A DNA stretch of 55,139 nucleotides from the NCBI GenBank assembly GCA_945893365.1, contig CAMDED010000036.1:1-55139 (forward strand), written 5' to 3'. The translations under genes and the position numbers were made by a program. Below the pieces are notes generated by a model, which did no database searches, was not told the DNA's origin, and was given only the letters and a program-made list of their open reading frames with translations. This DNA comes from Candidatus Sulfopaludibacter sp. SbA3. GTDB taxonomy: Bacteria; Acidobacteriota; Terriglobia; Bryobacterales; Bryobacteraceae. Below, one piece after another: positions 25,055 through 34,665 of this stretch (position 1 is its first letter; each line of letters opens with the position of its first letter).

Positions 25055-25991
25055 TCTTCGCTCGAATAATGCCGCCTGGTTGCTCCTGGTTTTGGCGCCG
25101 GCTCTGCTGCCTGCTCTGCCGCCTGCCGCCGGCTGCCTGCCCGTTTCCGGAGTCCGCATCGTCGCAAAGGATCTTGCTCCCCTGAACCCCGCCTGGGCGG
25201 ACGCAGCCGTAACGGAAGATCTCGGACCCGCCCCGGCCCCCGGCTACCACCGCATCATAACGGCAGCCGGAATCGCCGCTTGGGCATCGAGAAACAAATT
25301 GGTCCCTGCGGCCGCCGCTGGCGCTTGCTTCGAATGGCGGTTGGAGCCGGTCAGCCGTGAGCGGATTGCCGCGGCCATCTCGTCCGCCTTCCCGCCCGGC
25401 ACGGTCGTCGAAATCGTGGATCACAGCCGCTTTTTGGCCCCGGCCGGCGAATTGACGTTTCCACGCTCCGGGTTGAATTTGCCGCCCGGCGCTTCCTCGG
25501 TCCGCCCGGCAATGTGGCGGGGACAACTGACCTACGCGCCAGGCAGGAGTGTCCCTGTCTGGGCAAAAATCAAAGCGGTCGCCTCGATTTCGAGAGTGGT
25601 GGCGGTCGAAGCGCTGCCGGCTCTGAAAACCATAGCGTCCAATCAGGTCCGTTTCGAGACCGTGGATGCATTCCCGCTCGCCGAAGCCGCCGTGCTGGAA
25701 TTGGACGACGTAATCGGCAAGATTCCCCGCAGATCTCTTCGTTCCGGGCAGGTCTTGACGAAGGACCTGCTCAGGGAACCGCCCGATGTCGAGCGCGGGT
25801 CGAGCGTCGCCATCCAGGCCCAAAGCGGGGGAGCCATCCTGCGCTTTTCGGCGACCGCCCTTACCGGCGGGCATACGGGCGAAACGATCCTATTGCGGAA
25901 CCCGGAAAACGGGCGCAGATTCAAGGCTGAAATCACTTCAAAAGGACAGGCGGCCGCTATCGAAGCGGCCCCTGAGGGAAGAACCCGATGA
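25041..25991 (+). CDS. flgA: Flagellar P-ring assembly chaperone FlgA
   Basis: 316 residues from ATG 25041, overlapping flgG by 14 bases. A signal peptide (WLLLVLAPALLPALPPAAG) is followed by a poorly conserved region, then the SAF-type domain: RSVPVWAKIKAVASISRVVA, VRFETVDAFPLAEAAVLELD, IGKIPRRSLRSGQVLTKDLL, and the C-terminal VERGSSVAIQAQSGGAILRF. FlgA binds FlgI in the periplasm during P-ring assembly. It is followed by flgH with a 4-base overlap and then flgI, its client. Confidence 0.88.
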   Translation: MSRGSLRSNNAAWLLLVLAPALLPALPPAAGCLPVSGVRIVAKDLAPLNPAWADAAVTEDLGPAPAPGYHRIITAAGIAAWASRNKLVPAAAAGACFEWRLEPVSRERIAAAISSAFPPGTVVEIVDHSRFLAPAGELTFPRSGLNLPPGASSVRPAMWRGQLTYAPGRSVPVWAKIKAVASISRVVAVEALPALKTIASNQVRFETVDAFPLAEAAVLELDDVIGKIPRRSLRSGQVLTKDLLREPPDVERGSSVAIQAQSGGAILRFSATALTGGHTGETILLRNPENGRRFKAEITSKGQAAAIEAAPEGRTR

Positions 25992-26710
25992 CCACTCTGC
26001 GACTGATTCCACGTCTTCTCGTCTTGGCGCTCGCGCTCCAGGCTGCGGCGCCGGCCGGAATCTTCTCGAAATCGAAGAAGCCGCCGGCGGAATCGCCTCT
26101 GGACCGCTACGTCCGGGAGGCGATCGGGCACTCCGGCTCCGCCGTCCGGGATGAATCCGCCCCCACCGGCTCCTTGTGGAGCCCCTCCGCCTCCTTGACG
26201 GACGGATCGCGCGATCTCCGCGCTTCCCGCGTGGACGACATTCTAACCGTAATCGTCTCCGAGCGCGCCTCGGCAACCTCGAAGGGATCCGTGAAGACCG
26301 GTCGAAGCTCAAACGCTAATGCCTCCGTCTCCTCAATCTTAGGACCTACCAAGGTGTTGGGACCGCTTGCGAACCTGGCTGGTGCGTCCTCCAGTCAAGC
26401 GCTCGACGGGCAAGGGGCGACCACGCGCGAAAGCACTCTCTCGGCCACGCTTTCCGCGCGCGTGACGCACGTCCTGCCGAACGGATATCTAGTTATCGAA
26501 GGATCGAAGGACACGATGGTCAACTCCGAGCGGCAGACCGTGGTCGTCAGGGGTGTCGCACGGCCGACCGACGTCACTACGGGGAATCAGGTTCTCTCCG
26601 AGCGGCTGGCGCAGCTCGAAGTGCGGATCAATGGAAAGGGCGTCGTGAACGACGCCGTTCGCCGGCCGCATTTTTTGTACAGGCTCCTGCTGGGCCTGCT
26701 TCCGTTCTGA
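25988..26710 (+). CDS. flgH: Flagellar L-ring protein FlgH
   Basis: 240 residues. It has a signal peptide (LRLIPRLLVLALALQAAAPA) and the FlgH core: SLWSPSASLTDGSRDLRASR, VDDILTVIVSERASATSKGS, LSATLSARVTHVLPNGYLVI, EGSKDTMVNSERQTVVVRGV, ARPTDVTTGNQVLSERLAQL. It forms the bushing in the outer membrane around the rod. The usual lipobox cysteine is missing; there is no cysteine anywhere in the protein, so the lipid anchor of E. coli FlgH cannot be formed. Confidence 0.92.
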   Translation: MTTLRLIPRLLVLALALQAAAPAGIFSKSKKPPAESPLDRYVREAIGHSGSAVRDESAPTGSLWSPSASLTDGSRDLRASRVDDILTVIVSERASATSKGSVKTGRSSNANASVSSILGPTKVLGPLANLAGASSSQALDGQGATTRESTLSATLSARVTHVLPNGYLVIEGSKDTMVNSERQTVVVRGVARPTDVTTGNQVLSERLAQLEVRINGKGVVNDAVRRPHFLYRLLLGLLPF

Positions 26711-26725
26711 GGGGACAACAAGATT

Positions 26726-27829
26726 ATGATTCGTAAACTGACGCTTTCCGGCTGGGTATTGATCGCCGCGCTCGCAACCGCTCCCGCCGCCGTCCGCGTG
26801 AAGGAGCTAGCCTCCCTCGAAGGCGTGCGGGATAACCAGTTGATCGGATACGGCATTGTCGTGGGACTGGCCGGCACGGGCGACCGCCGCCAAACCGTGT
26901 TCCCCGTCCAGAGCCTGACCAATCTTCTCCAGCGGATGGGCGTGACTGTGCCGCCGACCGCTATCAGCATCAAGAACACGGCGGCTGTAATGGTCACGGC
27001 GACGCTGCCGCCCTTCTCACAATCGGGCTCGCGGATCGACGTCACCGCGGCTTCGATGGGCGACGCTTCAAACCTGCAGGGCGGACTGCTGATTCTCACC
27101 TCCCTTCGCGCCGCTAACGGGGAGGTCTATGCGGTCGCGCAGGGGCCTGTCGTAACGGGAGGGTTCTCCGCCGGAAAGGGCGGAAACTCGCAAGGCGTGA
27201 ACCATCCGACGGTCGGGCGGGTGGCGGGCGGAGCTCTGGTCGAGCGGACGCCTCCTTCGGTCACGCCGTCCTCCGTCGTGAAGCTGCAGTTGCGCCGGCC
27301 GGATTTCATCACCGCATCGCGTATGGCGGAGGCTTTGAACAAGAGGTTCGGAACGGAGGGAGCTCAAGTGGCTCAAGCCGAGAATCCGGCCGTTGTGGCG
27401 GTCGCGGTCCCCGCGAGCTACAGGACGCGCCAAGTCGATTTCATCGCCGCCATCGAGTCGGTTTCGGTCGACGCCGACCGTATTGGAAAAATCGTCATCA
27501 ATGAAAGGACGGGAACGATCGTCCTCGGCAGAGATGTCAGGATCGCCCCCATGGCTGTGCTGCACGGGAACCTGAGCGTGGAGATTCAGACGAGCTTTCC
27601 CGTCTCTCAGCCCTCGGCGCTATCCGACGGTAAGACTACCGTCGTTCCGGAGGTAACTGTTACAACCAAAGAGGAAAAGGCCCGAAACGTCGTCCTGAAG
27701 GAGGGCGCGACCGTGGAAGATCTGGTGAAAGCGCTGGTTTCGATCGGCTCGAGTCCGCGCGATGTGATTTCGATCCTGCAGAACCTTAGGGCGGCGGGCG
27801 CAATCGAAGCCGAACTGGAGCTGATCTAA
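26726..27829 (+). CDS. flgI: Flagellar P-ring protein FlgI
   Basis: 367 residues, full length. After a short signal peptide (LSGWVLIAALATAPAAV) come VRVKELASLEGVRDNQLIGY, GIVVGLAGTGDRRQTVFPVQ, SLTNLLQRMGVTVPP and the repeated FlgI elements DVTAASMGDASNLQGGLLIL, VAQGPVVTGGF, ERTGTIVLGRDVRIAPMAVL. It assembles as the periplasmic ring at the peptidoglycan. The stop overlaps the flgJ start by one base. Confidence 0.96.
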   Translation: MIRKLTLSGWVLIAALATAPAAVRVKELASLEGVRDNQLIGYGIVVGLAGTGDRRQTVFPVQSLTNLLQRMGVTVPPTAISIKNTAAVMVTATLPPFSQSGSRIDVTAASMGDASNLQGGLLILTSLRAANGEVYAVAQGPVVTGGFSAGKGGNSQGVNHPTVGRVAGGALVERTPPSVTPSSVVKLQLRRPDFITASRMAEALNKRFGTEGAQVAQAENPAVVAVAVPASYRTRQVDFIAAIESVSVDADRIGKIVINERTGTIVLGRDVRIAPMAVLHGNLSVEIQTSFPVSQPSALSDGKTTVVPEVTVTTKEEKARNVVLKEGATVEDLVKALVSIGSSPRDVISILQNLRAAGAIEAELELI

Positions 27830-28185
27830 TGGATGCCTTATCGCTGTTGCCGGGCGCCGGTTTGGACGCGTCTGCGGCTTCGTCAAGAGCTCCTCGCGCC
27901 GACGAGGCCAAAATCCGGGAGGCCGCGAACCAGTTTGAAGCGCTCCTGGTCGCTCAAATGTTAAAGAGCGCCCGCGAGTCGAGCGCTCAAGACTCGGAGG
28001 GGTCCGGCGATCAGGCGGGGAGCTCGCTCATGGAAATGGGCGAGCAAAGCATAGCGCAGGTGCTCTCGTCGAACGGCGGATTGGGCCTCGCGGCGATGAT
28101 TATGAAACAGTTGAGGCCGGAGACTAAGGATTTGGGAATTCCCGCCGATAAGCTTCAACGTAGGGAAGAAAAAGTTCACAGATAA
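27829..28185 (+). CDS. flgJ: FlgJ-type rod-binding protein (no muramidase domain)
   Basis: 118 residues, covering only the N-terminal rod-scaffold domain: REAANQFEALLVAQMLKSAR, then SLMEMGEQSIAQVLSSNGGL, GLAAMIMKQL. The C-terminal glucosaminidase domain of Enterobacterial FlgJ is absent, as in many phyla, so another enzyme must open the peptidoglycan. Its 3' end contains the sigma-28 promoter of flgM. Confidence 0.85.
   Translation: MDALSLLPGAGLDASAASSRAPRADEAKIREAANQFEALLVAQMLKSARESSAQDSEGSGDQAGSSLMEMGEQSIAQVLSSNGGLGLAAMIMKQLRPETKDLGIPADKLQRREEKVHR
28125..28151 (+). promoter_or_regulatory. Sigma-28 (FliA) promoter for flgM
   Basis: TAAG (28125-28128), 15 bases, then GCCGATAA (28144-28151). 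The sigma-28 consensus is TAAA-N15-GCCGATAA, so the -10 is perfect, the spacing is exact and the -35 differs at one base. It lies inside the 3' end of flgJ, 57 bases before the flgM start. It would let FliA drive its own inhibitor, as known in Enterobacteria. Confidence 0.75.
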
Positions 28186-28208
28186 GGAATGAACGGAAGG
28201 AGACGGCC

Positions 28209-28472
28209 ATGCGCATTGACGAATTTCAACCCCAGTTTCAGAGGATTCGTCCTACAGACTCACCTAAAGCCCGGGAGGTCCGATCCTCCGGCGAGTCCGG
28301 CGCGTCACCGAACGACCACGTTGCTCTCTCGAATCTCTCGAGGGCGCTCATGGCGTTCACTCCCGATCCGGCCCGGTTGGCGGGACTCCAGGCGGAGGTT
28401 CAGTCCGGAACCTACAATGTGGCGTCCGATAAGATCAGCCACCGGTTGCTCGACGAAATGATCGGTGATTAA
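28209..28472 (+). CDS. flgM: Anti-sigma-28 factor FlgM
   Basis: 87 residues, normal for FlgM. The C-terminal sigma-binding part is recognisable: VALSNLSRALMAFTPDPARL, AGLQAEVQSGTYNVASDKIS, HRLLDEMIGD. FlgM holds FliA inactive until it is exported through the finished hook-basal body. GGAAGGAGA precedes the ATG. It ends the plus-strand operon, 23 bases after flgJ, and also has its own sigma-28 promoter upstream. Confidence 0.9.
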   Translation: MRIDEFQPQFQRIRPTDSPKAREVRSSGESGASPNDHVALSNLSRALMAFTPDPARLAGLQAEVQSGTYNVASDKISHRLLDEMIGD

Positions 28473-28482
28473 GCCGCTCAGC

Positions 28483-28902
28483 CTATTCCGCGATAAGGTG
28501 CAGGATGACGCTTCGGCGGTGGGGAGCGTCGCGGTGCTCGAACACGAAGATTCCCTGCCAGTTTCCGAGGACGAGCGCCCCCTCCAATACCGGAATAGAG
28601 ATCTGCGTCGCCGTTAGCGCCGCCCTGATATGCGCGGGCATGTCGTCGGCGCCCTCGGCCTGGTGGCTGTACCAGCGTTCGTTCTCCGGCGCAATTCTTT
28701 CAAAAAACTCGCTCAGATCCCGCGTTACCGTCGGGTCCGCGTTCTCCTGAATCGTCAGGGACGCCGACGTGTGCTGAATGAACAGCGTCAGCAAACCGGT
28801 TTGAGGGGCGCTTTCCGAAACCCAATCGGCCACCTGGCGGGTGATCTCGTAGAGCCCCTTTCCGCGCGTCGCGATATAGAGGCGATGAATACTCTGGATC
28901 AC
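28483..28902 (-). CDS. yjbQ: YjbQ/UPF0047 family protein (secondary thiamine-phosphate synthase type)
   Basis: 139 residues from GTG 28902, which overlaps the glmS stop as GTGA. Family motifs: [80 protein letters not shown]. The HTSASL and WQGI.. EHR elements carry the conserved His residues of the family. E. coli YjbQ can substitute weakly for ThiE; the physiological role is unsettled. Overlap with glmS suggests it is translated by coupling and depends on glmS expression. Confidence 0.88.
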   Translation of the reverse strand: MIQSIHRLYIATRGKGLYEITRQVADWVSESAPQTGLLTLFIQHTSASLTIQENADPTVTRDLSEFFERIAPENERWYSHQAEGADDMPAHIRAALTATQISIPVLEGALVLGNWQGIFVFEHRDAPHRRSVILHLIAE

Positions 28903-30752
28903 TCGACCGTCACGCTCTTTGCCAGATTCCGAGGCTGATCCACGTCGCACCCGAGACGCACCGCGATATGGTACGCCAAGAGCTGGAGGGGCACGATCTC
29001 GAGGATCGGCAGGAGCAGCTCGTTTGTGGCTGGAATCGCGATGAGATGATCCGACATCTTGAGAGCTTCCTCGTCGCCTTCGGTCGCGATGGCGACTACG
29101 ATGCCCTCGCGGGCTTTGACCTCCTGGATGTTCGACAGGGTCTTCTCGTAGAGGATCTTGCTTTCGGCGCTTTTCGGATCCCGCGCGGCCAGCACGACAA
29201 CCGGCAGCTTATCGTCGATCAGCGCGTTCGGCCCGTGCTTCATCTCACCGGCAGGGTAGCCCTCGGCGTGAATGTAGGAAATCTCTTTGAGCTTCAGCGC
29301 TCCCTCGAGTGCGATCGGGAAATGAATGCCGCGGCCGAGGAACAGGAAATCGGTCGCGCGGTAAAGCTTGCGGGACAATTCTTCGATATGCGGATCCTGC
29401 GACAGCACGCTCTCGAGCTTGCCGGGCAGCCGGAGCAGTTCCTGCACCAGCGCGCTCGACGCCTCCTCGCTCAACGTCGCCCGAATCTGAGCCAGATACA
29501 TGGCCAGGATGAACAGCGCGGTCAGTTGTCCGGTGAACGCCTTGGTCGAGGCAACGCCGATCTCGGGGCCGGCGTGGGTGAAAATCGTCCCCGCCGCTTC
29601 GCGCGTTACCATCGATCCGATCACATTGCATATCGCGAGCGTACTGGAGCCCTTGCTCTTCGCCTCGCGCTGCGCGGCCAGCGTATCGGCGGTTTCGCCC
29701 GACTGTGAGATCACGATCGTCAGCGTGTCGGCGCTCATGATCGGATCGCGATACCGGAATTCGCTTCCGTAATCGACTTCGACCGGAATCCGCGCCAGTT
29801 TTTCGATCATGAACTTGCCCGCGAGCGCGGCGTGCCAGCTTGTGCCGCACGCGAGGATCTTCACTTGACGGAACGCCTTGAACTGCTTCAGCGAAATGTC
29901 CATTTCGTCCAGGAAGATGCGGCCCGATTCCTGCCCCACGCGTCCGAGCGTCGTGTCCCGGACCGACCGCGGCTGCTCGTAGATCTCCTTCAGCATGAAA
30001 TGCTTGTAGCCGCCCTTTTCCGCCATGATGGGGTCCCATAGGATGTGGGAGACCTGCCGTTTCACCGGCAGCCCGGAAAAGTCCGTCAACTGCACTCCAT
30101 CCCGCGTCAGGACGGCCATGTCTCCGTCGGCCAGGAAAAACATGTCCCGTGTGTGGCTGAGGATGGCGGGTACGTCGGAGGCGACGAAATACTCGTTGTC
30201 GCCCAGTCCGATCACCACGGGCGGGCCGGAACGGGCCACCACGATCTTGTCCGGATCGGATCGGGATATGATGGCCATCGCGAAAACGCCGTGCAATTCG
30301 GTGAGCGCCGCCCGGACGGCGTCTTCCAGTTTTCCCTGAAACCGCTTTTCCACCAGGTGGGCGATGATTTCGGTGTCGGTTTCGGTCTTGAAGATGTGCC
30401 CTTCGCCCTCGAGTTGGTGTTTCAGCGTGAGGTAGTTCTCGATGATTCCGTTGTGGACGACGACGATGTCATCCTTGCAATCGCGATGCGGGTGCGCGTT
30501 CTCCTCCGTCGGCCGGCCGTGGGTGGCCCAGCGCGTATGACCGATGCCGAAGGTGCCCTCAACGGGGTTGAGGCGGATGACTTCTTCGAGATTCCGCAAT
30601 TTTCCCGATGCGCGCCGAATCTGGAGGTCCTGTTCGCCGCACAGGACCGCCAGGCCGGCCGAATCGTAGCCGCGATACTCCAGCCGCCTAAGGCCGTCCA
30701 GAATGATAGGAACCGCATTTTGCCCGCCGATATATCCGACAATGCCGCACAT
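28899..30752 (-). CDS. glmS: Glutamine--fructose-6-phosphate aminotransferase (isomerising)
   Basis: 617 residues. The start is fixed by [10 protein letters not shown] with Cys2 as the N-terminal glutaminase nucleophile. [19 protein letters not shown] and [10 protein letters not shown] belong to the glutaminase domain. Two SIS domains follow ([60 protein letters not shown]), and the protein ends in the sealing [13 protein letters not shown]. It makes glucosamine-6-phosphate for peptidoglycan and LPS. A TATAAT lies only 6 bases before the ATG and no ribosome site is visible, so the transcript may be leaderless. A longer frame to 30962 is not used. Confidence 0.96.
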   Translation of the reverse strand: MCGIVGYIGGQNAVPIILDGLRRLEYRGYDSAGLAVLCGEQDLQIRRASGKLRNLEEVIRLNPVEGTFGIGHTRWATHGRPTEENAHPHRDCKDDIVVVHNGIIENYLTLKHQLEGEGHIFKTETDTEIIAHLVEKRFQGKLEDAVRAALTELHGVFAMAIISRSDPDKIVVARSGPPVVIGLGDNEYFVASDVPAILSHTRDMFFLADGDMAVLTRDGVQLTDFSGLPVKRQVSHILWDPIMAEKGGYKHFMLKEIYEQPRSVRDTTLGRVGQESGRIFLDEMDISLKQFKAFRQVKILACGTSWHAALAGKFMIEKLARIPVEVDYGSEFRYRDPIMSADTLTIVISQSGETADTLAAQREAKSKGSSTLAICNVIGSMVTREAAGTIFTHAGPEIGVASTKAFTGQLTALFILAMYLAQIRATLSEEASSALVQELLRLPGKLESVLSQDPHIEELSRKLYRATDFLFLGRGIHFPIALEGALKLKEISYIHAEGYPAGEMKHGPNALIDDKLPVVVLAARDPKSAESKILYEKTLSNIQEVKAREGIVVAIATEGDEEALKMSDHLIAIPATNELLLPILEIVPLQLLAYHIAVRLGCDVDQPRNLAKSVTVE

Positions 30753-30758
30753 TATCTT

Positions 30759-30793
30759 ATTATAGTTGGCGGTACCCGTAACTGCGCTATACT
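30759..30793. promoter_or_regulatory. Back-to-back promoters between glmS and the PD40 gene
   Basis: Minus strand: TATAAT at 30764-30759, 6 bases before the glmS ATG, so the transcript would start at or next to the A of ATG. Its -35 is weak. Plus strand: TTGGCG (30766-30771), 16 bases, TATACT (30788-30793), a good sigma-70-like pair pointing to the PD40 gene about 200 bases on. The two elements overlap, so their use may be mutually exclusive. Confidence 0.5.
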
Positions 30794-30994
30794 CCCAAAA
30801 TATGAGGTGGAAGGCGTTTCCCGCGGTCCGGCGCGGCTCAGGTCCCGGAATGAAACAACCGTTGCAATCGGCAGCCGCCGGTGGAGCGGGTGATCGTCTT
30901 TTTTCGCCTGCCGTCGCGCCCGGCTTCGAGCGCGCGCGCCACAGGCTCCGCCGAACCTGCATCGTTCCGCACGGAAGGATCCGTATCTGAGACC

Positions 30995-31987
30995 ATGAGA
31001 CTCCCCTGCGTACTCCTTGCCGCCGCTATCGCCCAAGGCGGACAACTTACCAATATCAAGCAACTTACCGCCGGCGGACAGAACGCCGAGGCCTACTGGT
31101 CTCCGGACGGGAAGCAGCTCGTGTTCCAGTCGACGCGCAAGCCCTACGAATGCGACCAGATTTTTGTGATGAACGCGGACGGATCCGGTCAGCGTCTGGT
31201 CTCGACGGGAAAGGGGCGCACCACCTGCGGATATTTTCTGGGCGACGGGAAGCGCATCGTCTACGCCTCGACGCACGAGGCGTCGGCGGCGTGCCCCACG
31301 CCCCCGGACCGAAGCAAGGGCTACCTTTGGGGCGTCTTCTCCGGCTTCGACATCTACCGCGCCACGCTCGACGGAAAGATCGACGGGAAATTGACCGACT
31401 CGCCGGGCTATGACGCCGAAGCGACGGTCAACTGGAAAACGGGCGATATCGTGTACACCTCGCTCGCCTCCGGAGATCTGGACCTTTGGACGATGCGCGC
31501 CGACGGATCCCACAAGAAACGCATCACGAAATCCCCCGGCTACGACGGCGGCGCCGTGTATTCGCGCGATGGGAAGACGCTCGTGTGGCGCGCCAATCAT
31601 CCCGGGACTCCCGAGACCATGGCCCGCTACAGGGAATTGCTCAAAGAGAACCTGACCGCCCCCATGAAGATGGAATTAGTGGCCGCCCGCGCCGGCGGCC
31701 GCAACGCGCGCGCGATTACCGATTTCGGCTGCGCCAGCTTCGCTCCCACGTTCACGCCCGACGGAAAGAAGATCCTGTTCGCGTCCAACAAGCACAACTG
31801 CGACGGTCGCCGATTTGAGTTGTTTTTGATCAATCCCGATGGCTCGGGCCTTGAGCAAATAACCGATTTCGGCGGATTCACCTCTTTCCCCGAGTTCTCT
31901 CCCGACGGCAGGAAGCTGGTGTTCTGTTCGGACCGGGACGCAAAGGAACGTTACGAATTCAACATCTTTACCGCCGAATGGCAGTAG
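30995..31987 (+). CDS. Exported PD40 beta-propeller (TolB-like) protein
   Basis: 330 residues from ATG 30995; the frame opens earlier (30881) without similarity. A signal peptide ([16 protein letters not shown]) is followed by PD40 repeats: [87 protein letters not shown]. Seven Cys residues after the signal peptide are unusual for a cytoplasmic protein and fit an exported one. Function unknown; proteins of this kind are abundant in Solibacter-like Acidobacteriota. The polysaccharide exporter follows. Confidence 0.85.
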   Translation: MRLPCVLLAAAIAQGGQLTNIKQLTAGGQNAEAYWSPDGKQLVFQSTRKPYECDQIFVMNADGSGQRLVSTGKGRTTCGYFLGDGKRIVYASTHEASAACPTPPDRSKGYLWGVFSGFDIYRATLDGKIDGKLTDSPGYDAEATVNWKTGDIVYTSLASGDLDLWTMRADGSHKKRITKSPGYDGGAVYSRDGKTLVWRANHPGTPETMARYRELLKENLTAPMKMELVAARAGGRNARAITDFGCASFAPTFTPDGKKILFASNKHNCDGRRFELFLINPDGSGLEQITDFGGFTSFPEFSPDGRKLVFCSDRDAKERYEFNIFTAEWQ

Positions 31988-32102
31988 ATTCCCGTCGTCC
32001 GGCGTCCTCGCGGGCCGCAGTACTATGAGTACAATCCGGGTGCGTTTCCGTTACCGGCTGAAGACTGCGATACACTAAACCGATTGGGGTATCGGAAAAT
32101 TT

Positions 32103-32888
32103 ATGGCATCCGCTGCGATCACCGATTGGAAAGGGGACTACGGTTTCCTGCTGAGCAACCTGATAAAACGCGACTTTAAGATCCGTTACCGCGGGATGTC
32201 ATTGGGAATCTTGTGGTCCGTTGTAAACCCTCTGGTCATGATGGGCGTCTTGACTTTCGTGTTTACGCAGATTTTGCCGGAGTATAGCACGAAGAAATTT
32301 CCCGTCTTTCTCATGTGCGGTCTTGTGCCTTTCAATTTCTTTACGCTCTCCTTGATCAGCGCCACCAGTTCCCTTGTGGATAGCGCGGCGCTTATCAAGC
32401 GCGTACCGTTTCCGAGAGAGGTTGTGCCCATTGGAACCGTTCTGGCGAATTCGGTGCATTTTCTCATCCAATCCGGCCTGCTGTTAGGCATGGCCTTGGT
32501 TTTTGGGATAAGACCGGGGTGGCACTGGTTATGGCTTGCTCCCGTCTTTCTTCTTGAAATTGTTTTCGCTTGCGGCATGGGTCTTCTTTTTTCCGCCCTT
32601 AATGTTTTTGTAGGGGACGTGCGGTACGTTGTGGAATCGGCAAATACCCTGCTGTTCTGGCTGGTGCCGATCGTATATTCTTTCGATCTGATCCCTTCCA
32701 GGTTCGAAATGTTCTACTTGTATAACCCTCTTGCGGCCGTTGTCATGGCCGCGCGGAATATTCTGCTCGATGGGACGCCTCCCTCAATCAGTTTGCTTGT
32801 ACGGCTTGTGTTATGCTCGGTTTTCGTGCTGCTTCTCGGCCACCGCTTTTTCGGGTGGGTGCAGCATAAATTCTTCGATTATCTTTGA
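32103..32888 (+). CDS. Polysaccharide ABC exporter, permease subunit (Wzm/TagG/KpsM type)
   Basis: 261 residues with six predicted membrane spans (VVNPLVMMGVLTFVFTQILP, FNFFTLSLISATSSLVDSAA, LIQSGLLLGMALVFGIRPGW, WLAPVFLLEIVFACGMGLLF, VESANTLLFWLVPIVYSFDL, LVRLVLCSVFVLLLGHRFFG). The ABC-2 motif region KRDFKIRYRGMSLGILWSVV is near the N-terminus. It exports a lipid-linked surface polysaccharide across the inner membrane with the ATPase encoded next. Base use is visibly less GC-rich than the flanking genes, which is common in surface-sugar loci exchanged between strains. Confidence 0.9.
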   Translation: MASAAITDWKGDYGFLLSNLIKRDFKIRYRGMSLGILWSVVNPLVMMGVLTFVFTQILPEYSTKKFPVFLMCGLVPFNFFTLSLISATSSLVDSAALIKRVPFPREVVPIGTVLANSVHFLIQSGLLLGMALVFGIRPGWHWLWLAPVFLLEIVFACGMGLLFSALNVFVGDVRYVVESANTLLFWLVPIVYSFDLIPSRFEMFYLYNPLAAVVMAARNILLDGTPPSISLLVRLVLCSVFVLLLGHRFFGWVQHKFFDYL

Positions 32889-32891
32889 GCA

Positions 32892-33650
32892 ATGGCAATT
32901 ACCTTTCACGAGGTGTCGAAAGTCTACTCTCACTCGAAGAGTCGGATCCTCCTTCGCAACTACCTTACCGGTTGGCTCCGGCCCCCTCGGGAGGACCGGT
33001 TCTACGCGTTGAAGAAGGTCTCTTTTTCGATAGCGCCCGGCGAAACGGTTGCCGTGGTCGGCTCGAACGGCGCGGGCAAGAGCACCCTGCTCAGCTTAGT
33101 CGCTCAGTTGTGTTTTCCCGACGAGGGAACGATCCGGGCTAATGGCCGCATCGCCGCGCTTCTTGAGCTGGGATCCGGTTTCCATCCGGATCTGAGCGGC
33201 GCCGAGAACATATTCTTGAACGCTTCGCTCCTTGGACTCAGCCGCGCCAGAACGGTGCAGTTGTACTCCGGGATTGTTTCGTTCTCCGGCATCGGCGAGT
33301 TCATCGGCCAGCCGCTCCGCACCTATTCCGCGGGCATGAACATGCGGCTTGCGTTCTCGGTCGCCGTGAACGTCGACCCGGACATACTGATCATCGACGA
33401 AGTGCTGGCCGTGGGGGATCGGAATTTTCAGAAGCAGTGCCTGGAGAAAATTTTTGAATTTAAGGAAAAAGGCAAGACTCTCCTGTGCGTCTCCCATGCC
33501 GCCGAAATCGTGCAGGAACTGTGCGAGCGCGCTCTTTGGCTGGACGCGGGAGAACTGGTGATGGACGGACCGGTGAAAGAGGTGATGGCGGCCTACAGCG
33601 GCCGCGTACACCCTCGGGCCATACGGTCCGCGATCGAGAGGTCGCCATGA
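32892..33650 (+). CDS. Polysaccharide ABC exporter, ATP-binding subunit (Wzt/TagH/KpsT type)
   Basis: 252 residues. Walker [19 protein letters not shown], signature region [20 protein letters not shown] and Walker [21 protein letters not shown] are those of polysaccharide exporters, whose signature is YSSGM rather than LSGGQ. The C-terminal carbohydrate-binding domain present in long Wzt proteins is absent; the protein ends soon after the nucleotide-binding domain. It starts 3 bases after the permease, and its stop overlaps the gmd start. Confidence 0.92.
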   Translation: MAITFHEVSKVYSHSKSRILLRNYLTGWLRPPREDRFYALKKVSFSIAPGETVAVVGSNGAGKSTLLSLVAQLCFPDEGTIRANGRIAALLELGSGFHPDLSGAENIFLNASLLGLSRARTVQLYSGIVSFSGIGEFIGQPLRTYSAGMNMRLAFSVAVNVDPDILIIDEVLAVGDRNFQKQCLEKIFEFKEKGKTLLCVSHAAEIVQELCERALWLDAGELVMDGPVKEVMAAYSGRVHPRAIRSAIERSP

Positions 33651-34663
33651 AAAGAGCTCTCATCACCGGAGTGACCGGACAGGACGGTTCGTACCTGGCT
33701 CAATTCCTGTTGAGCAAGGGCTACGAAGTGCATGGAGTGAAACGGCGGTCGAGCAGTTTCAACACTGAGCGCGTGGATCCGATTTACGCCGATTATCATG
33801 AATCGGATAGCCGTTTCCTTCTGCATTTTGGAGATCTTTCCGATTCCGGCAGCCTGTGGCGGCTGCTCTACGACGTGCAGCCGGAGGAGGTCTACAATCT
33901 GGCGGCGCAGAGCCATGTCCGCGTCAGCTTCGACGTGCCGGAGTACACGAGCGACATTACCGCACTGGGCGCGCTGCGGATACTCGAGGGTATCCGGCAG
34001 ACCGGCATTAAGACCCGCTTTTATCAGGCGTCTTCGAGCGAGATGTTCGGGTCCACTCCTCCGCCTCAGAGCGAGCGGACGGTGTTCCACCCCCGCAGCC
34101 CCTACGCGTCCGCCAAACTATTCGCGCATTCGATGGCGGTGAATTACCGCGAGAGCTACGGTATGTTCGCCGCGAGCGGCATCCTGTTCAATCATGAATC
34201 TCCGCGCCGCGGCGAGACCTTCGTCACGCGGAAAATCACGCGGGCGGTGGCGCACATCAAACTCGGCCTCCAGGAGAAGTTATACCTGGGCAATCTCGAA
34301 GCCAGGCGGGACTGGGGCTACGCGCCCGAATACGTCGAAGCGATGTGGCTCATGCTGCAGCAGGACGCGGCGGACGACTTCGTTATCGGCACGGGCGAGA
34401 TGCATTCGGTCGCCGAGTTCGTCGATATAGCGTTCGCGCATGCCGGCCTCGACTGGCGGGAGTTCGTGAAGATCGACCCAAGGTACTACCGGCCGGCGGA
34501 AGTGGACCTGCTGCAGGCGGATCCTTCGAAAGCCGCCTCCGTCCTCGGATGGCGGTCGCGAATGGGTTTTGAAGAACTCGTGAAGCTGATGGTGGATGCG
34601 GACCTCCACGATCTCGAAAGCATGCGGTCCGGCATTCTGAAGCGCGGCGTGGTGGCGGGCTGA
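33647..34663 (+). CDS. gmd: GDP-mannose 4,6-dehydratase
   Basis: 338 residues from ATG 33647. The start overlaps the ATPase stop (ATGA). NAD(P)-binding [20 protein letters not shown] is followed by [55 protein letters not shown], the [12 protein letters not shown] and PYASAK catalytic Tyr-Lys pair, then [19 protein letters not shown]. It converts GDP-D-mannose into GDP-4-keto-6-deoxymannose, the precursor of GDP-L-fucose and related deoxysugars. The next gene does the following step. Confidence 0.96.
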   Translation: MKRALITGVTGQDGSYLAQFLLSKGYEVHGVKRRSSSFNTERVDPIYADYHESDSRFLLHFGDLSDSGSLWRLLYDVQPEEVYNLAAQSHVRVSFDVPEYTSDITALGALRILEGIRQTGIKTRFYQASSSEMFGSTPPPQSERTVFHPRSPYASAKLFAHSMAVNYRESYGMFAASGILFNHESPRRGETFVTRKITRAVAHIKLGLQEKLYLGNLEARRDWGYAPEYVEAMWLMLQQDAADDFVIGTGEMHSVAEFVDIAFAHAGLDWREFVKIDPRYYRPAEVDLLQADPSKAASVLGWRSRMGFEELVKLMVDADLHDLESMRSGILKRGVVAG

Positions 34664-34665
34664 GG

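Noticed and set aside
30753-30994. A glmS ribozyme upstream of glmS
   Set aside because: The glmS start is within a few bases of its -10 element, leaving no room for the leader RNA, and no matching core was seen.
30881-30994. N-terminal extension of the second PD40 protein
   Set aside because: The extension is Arg/Ser-rich without family similarity, while a normal signal peptide starts at the ATG at 30995.
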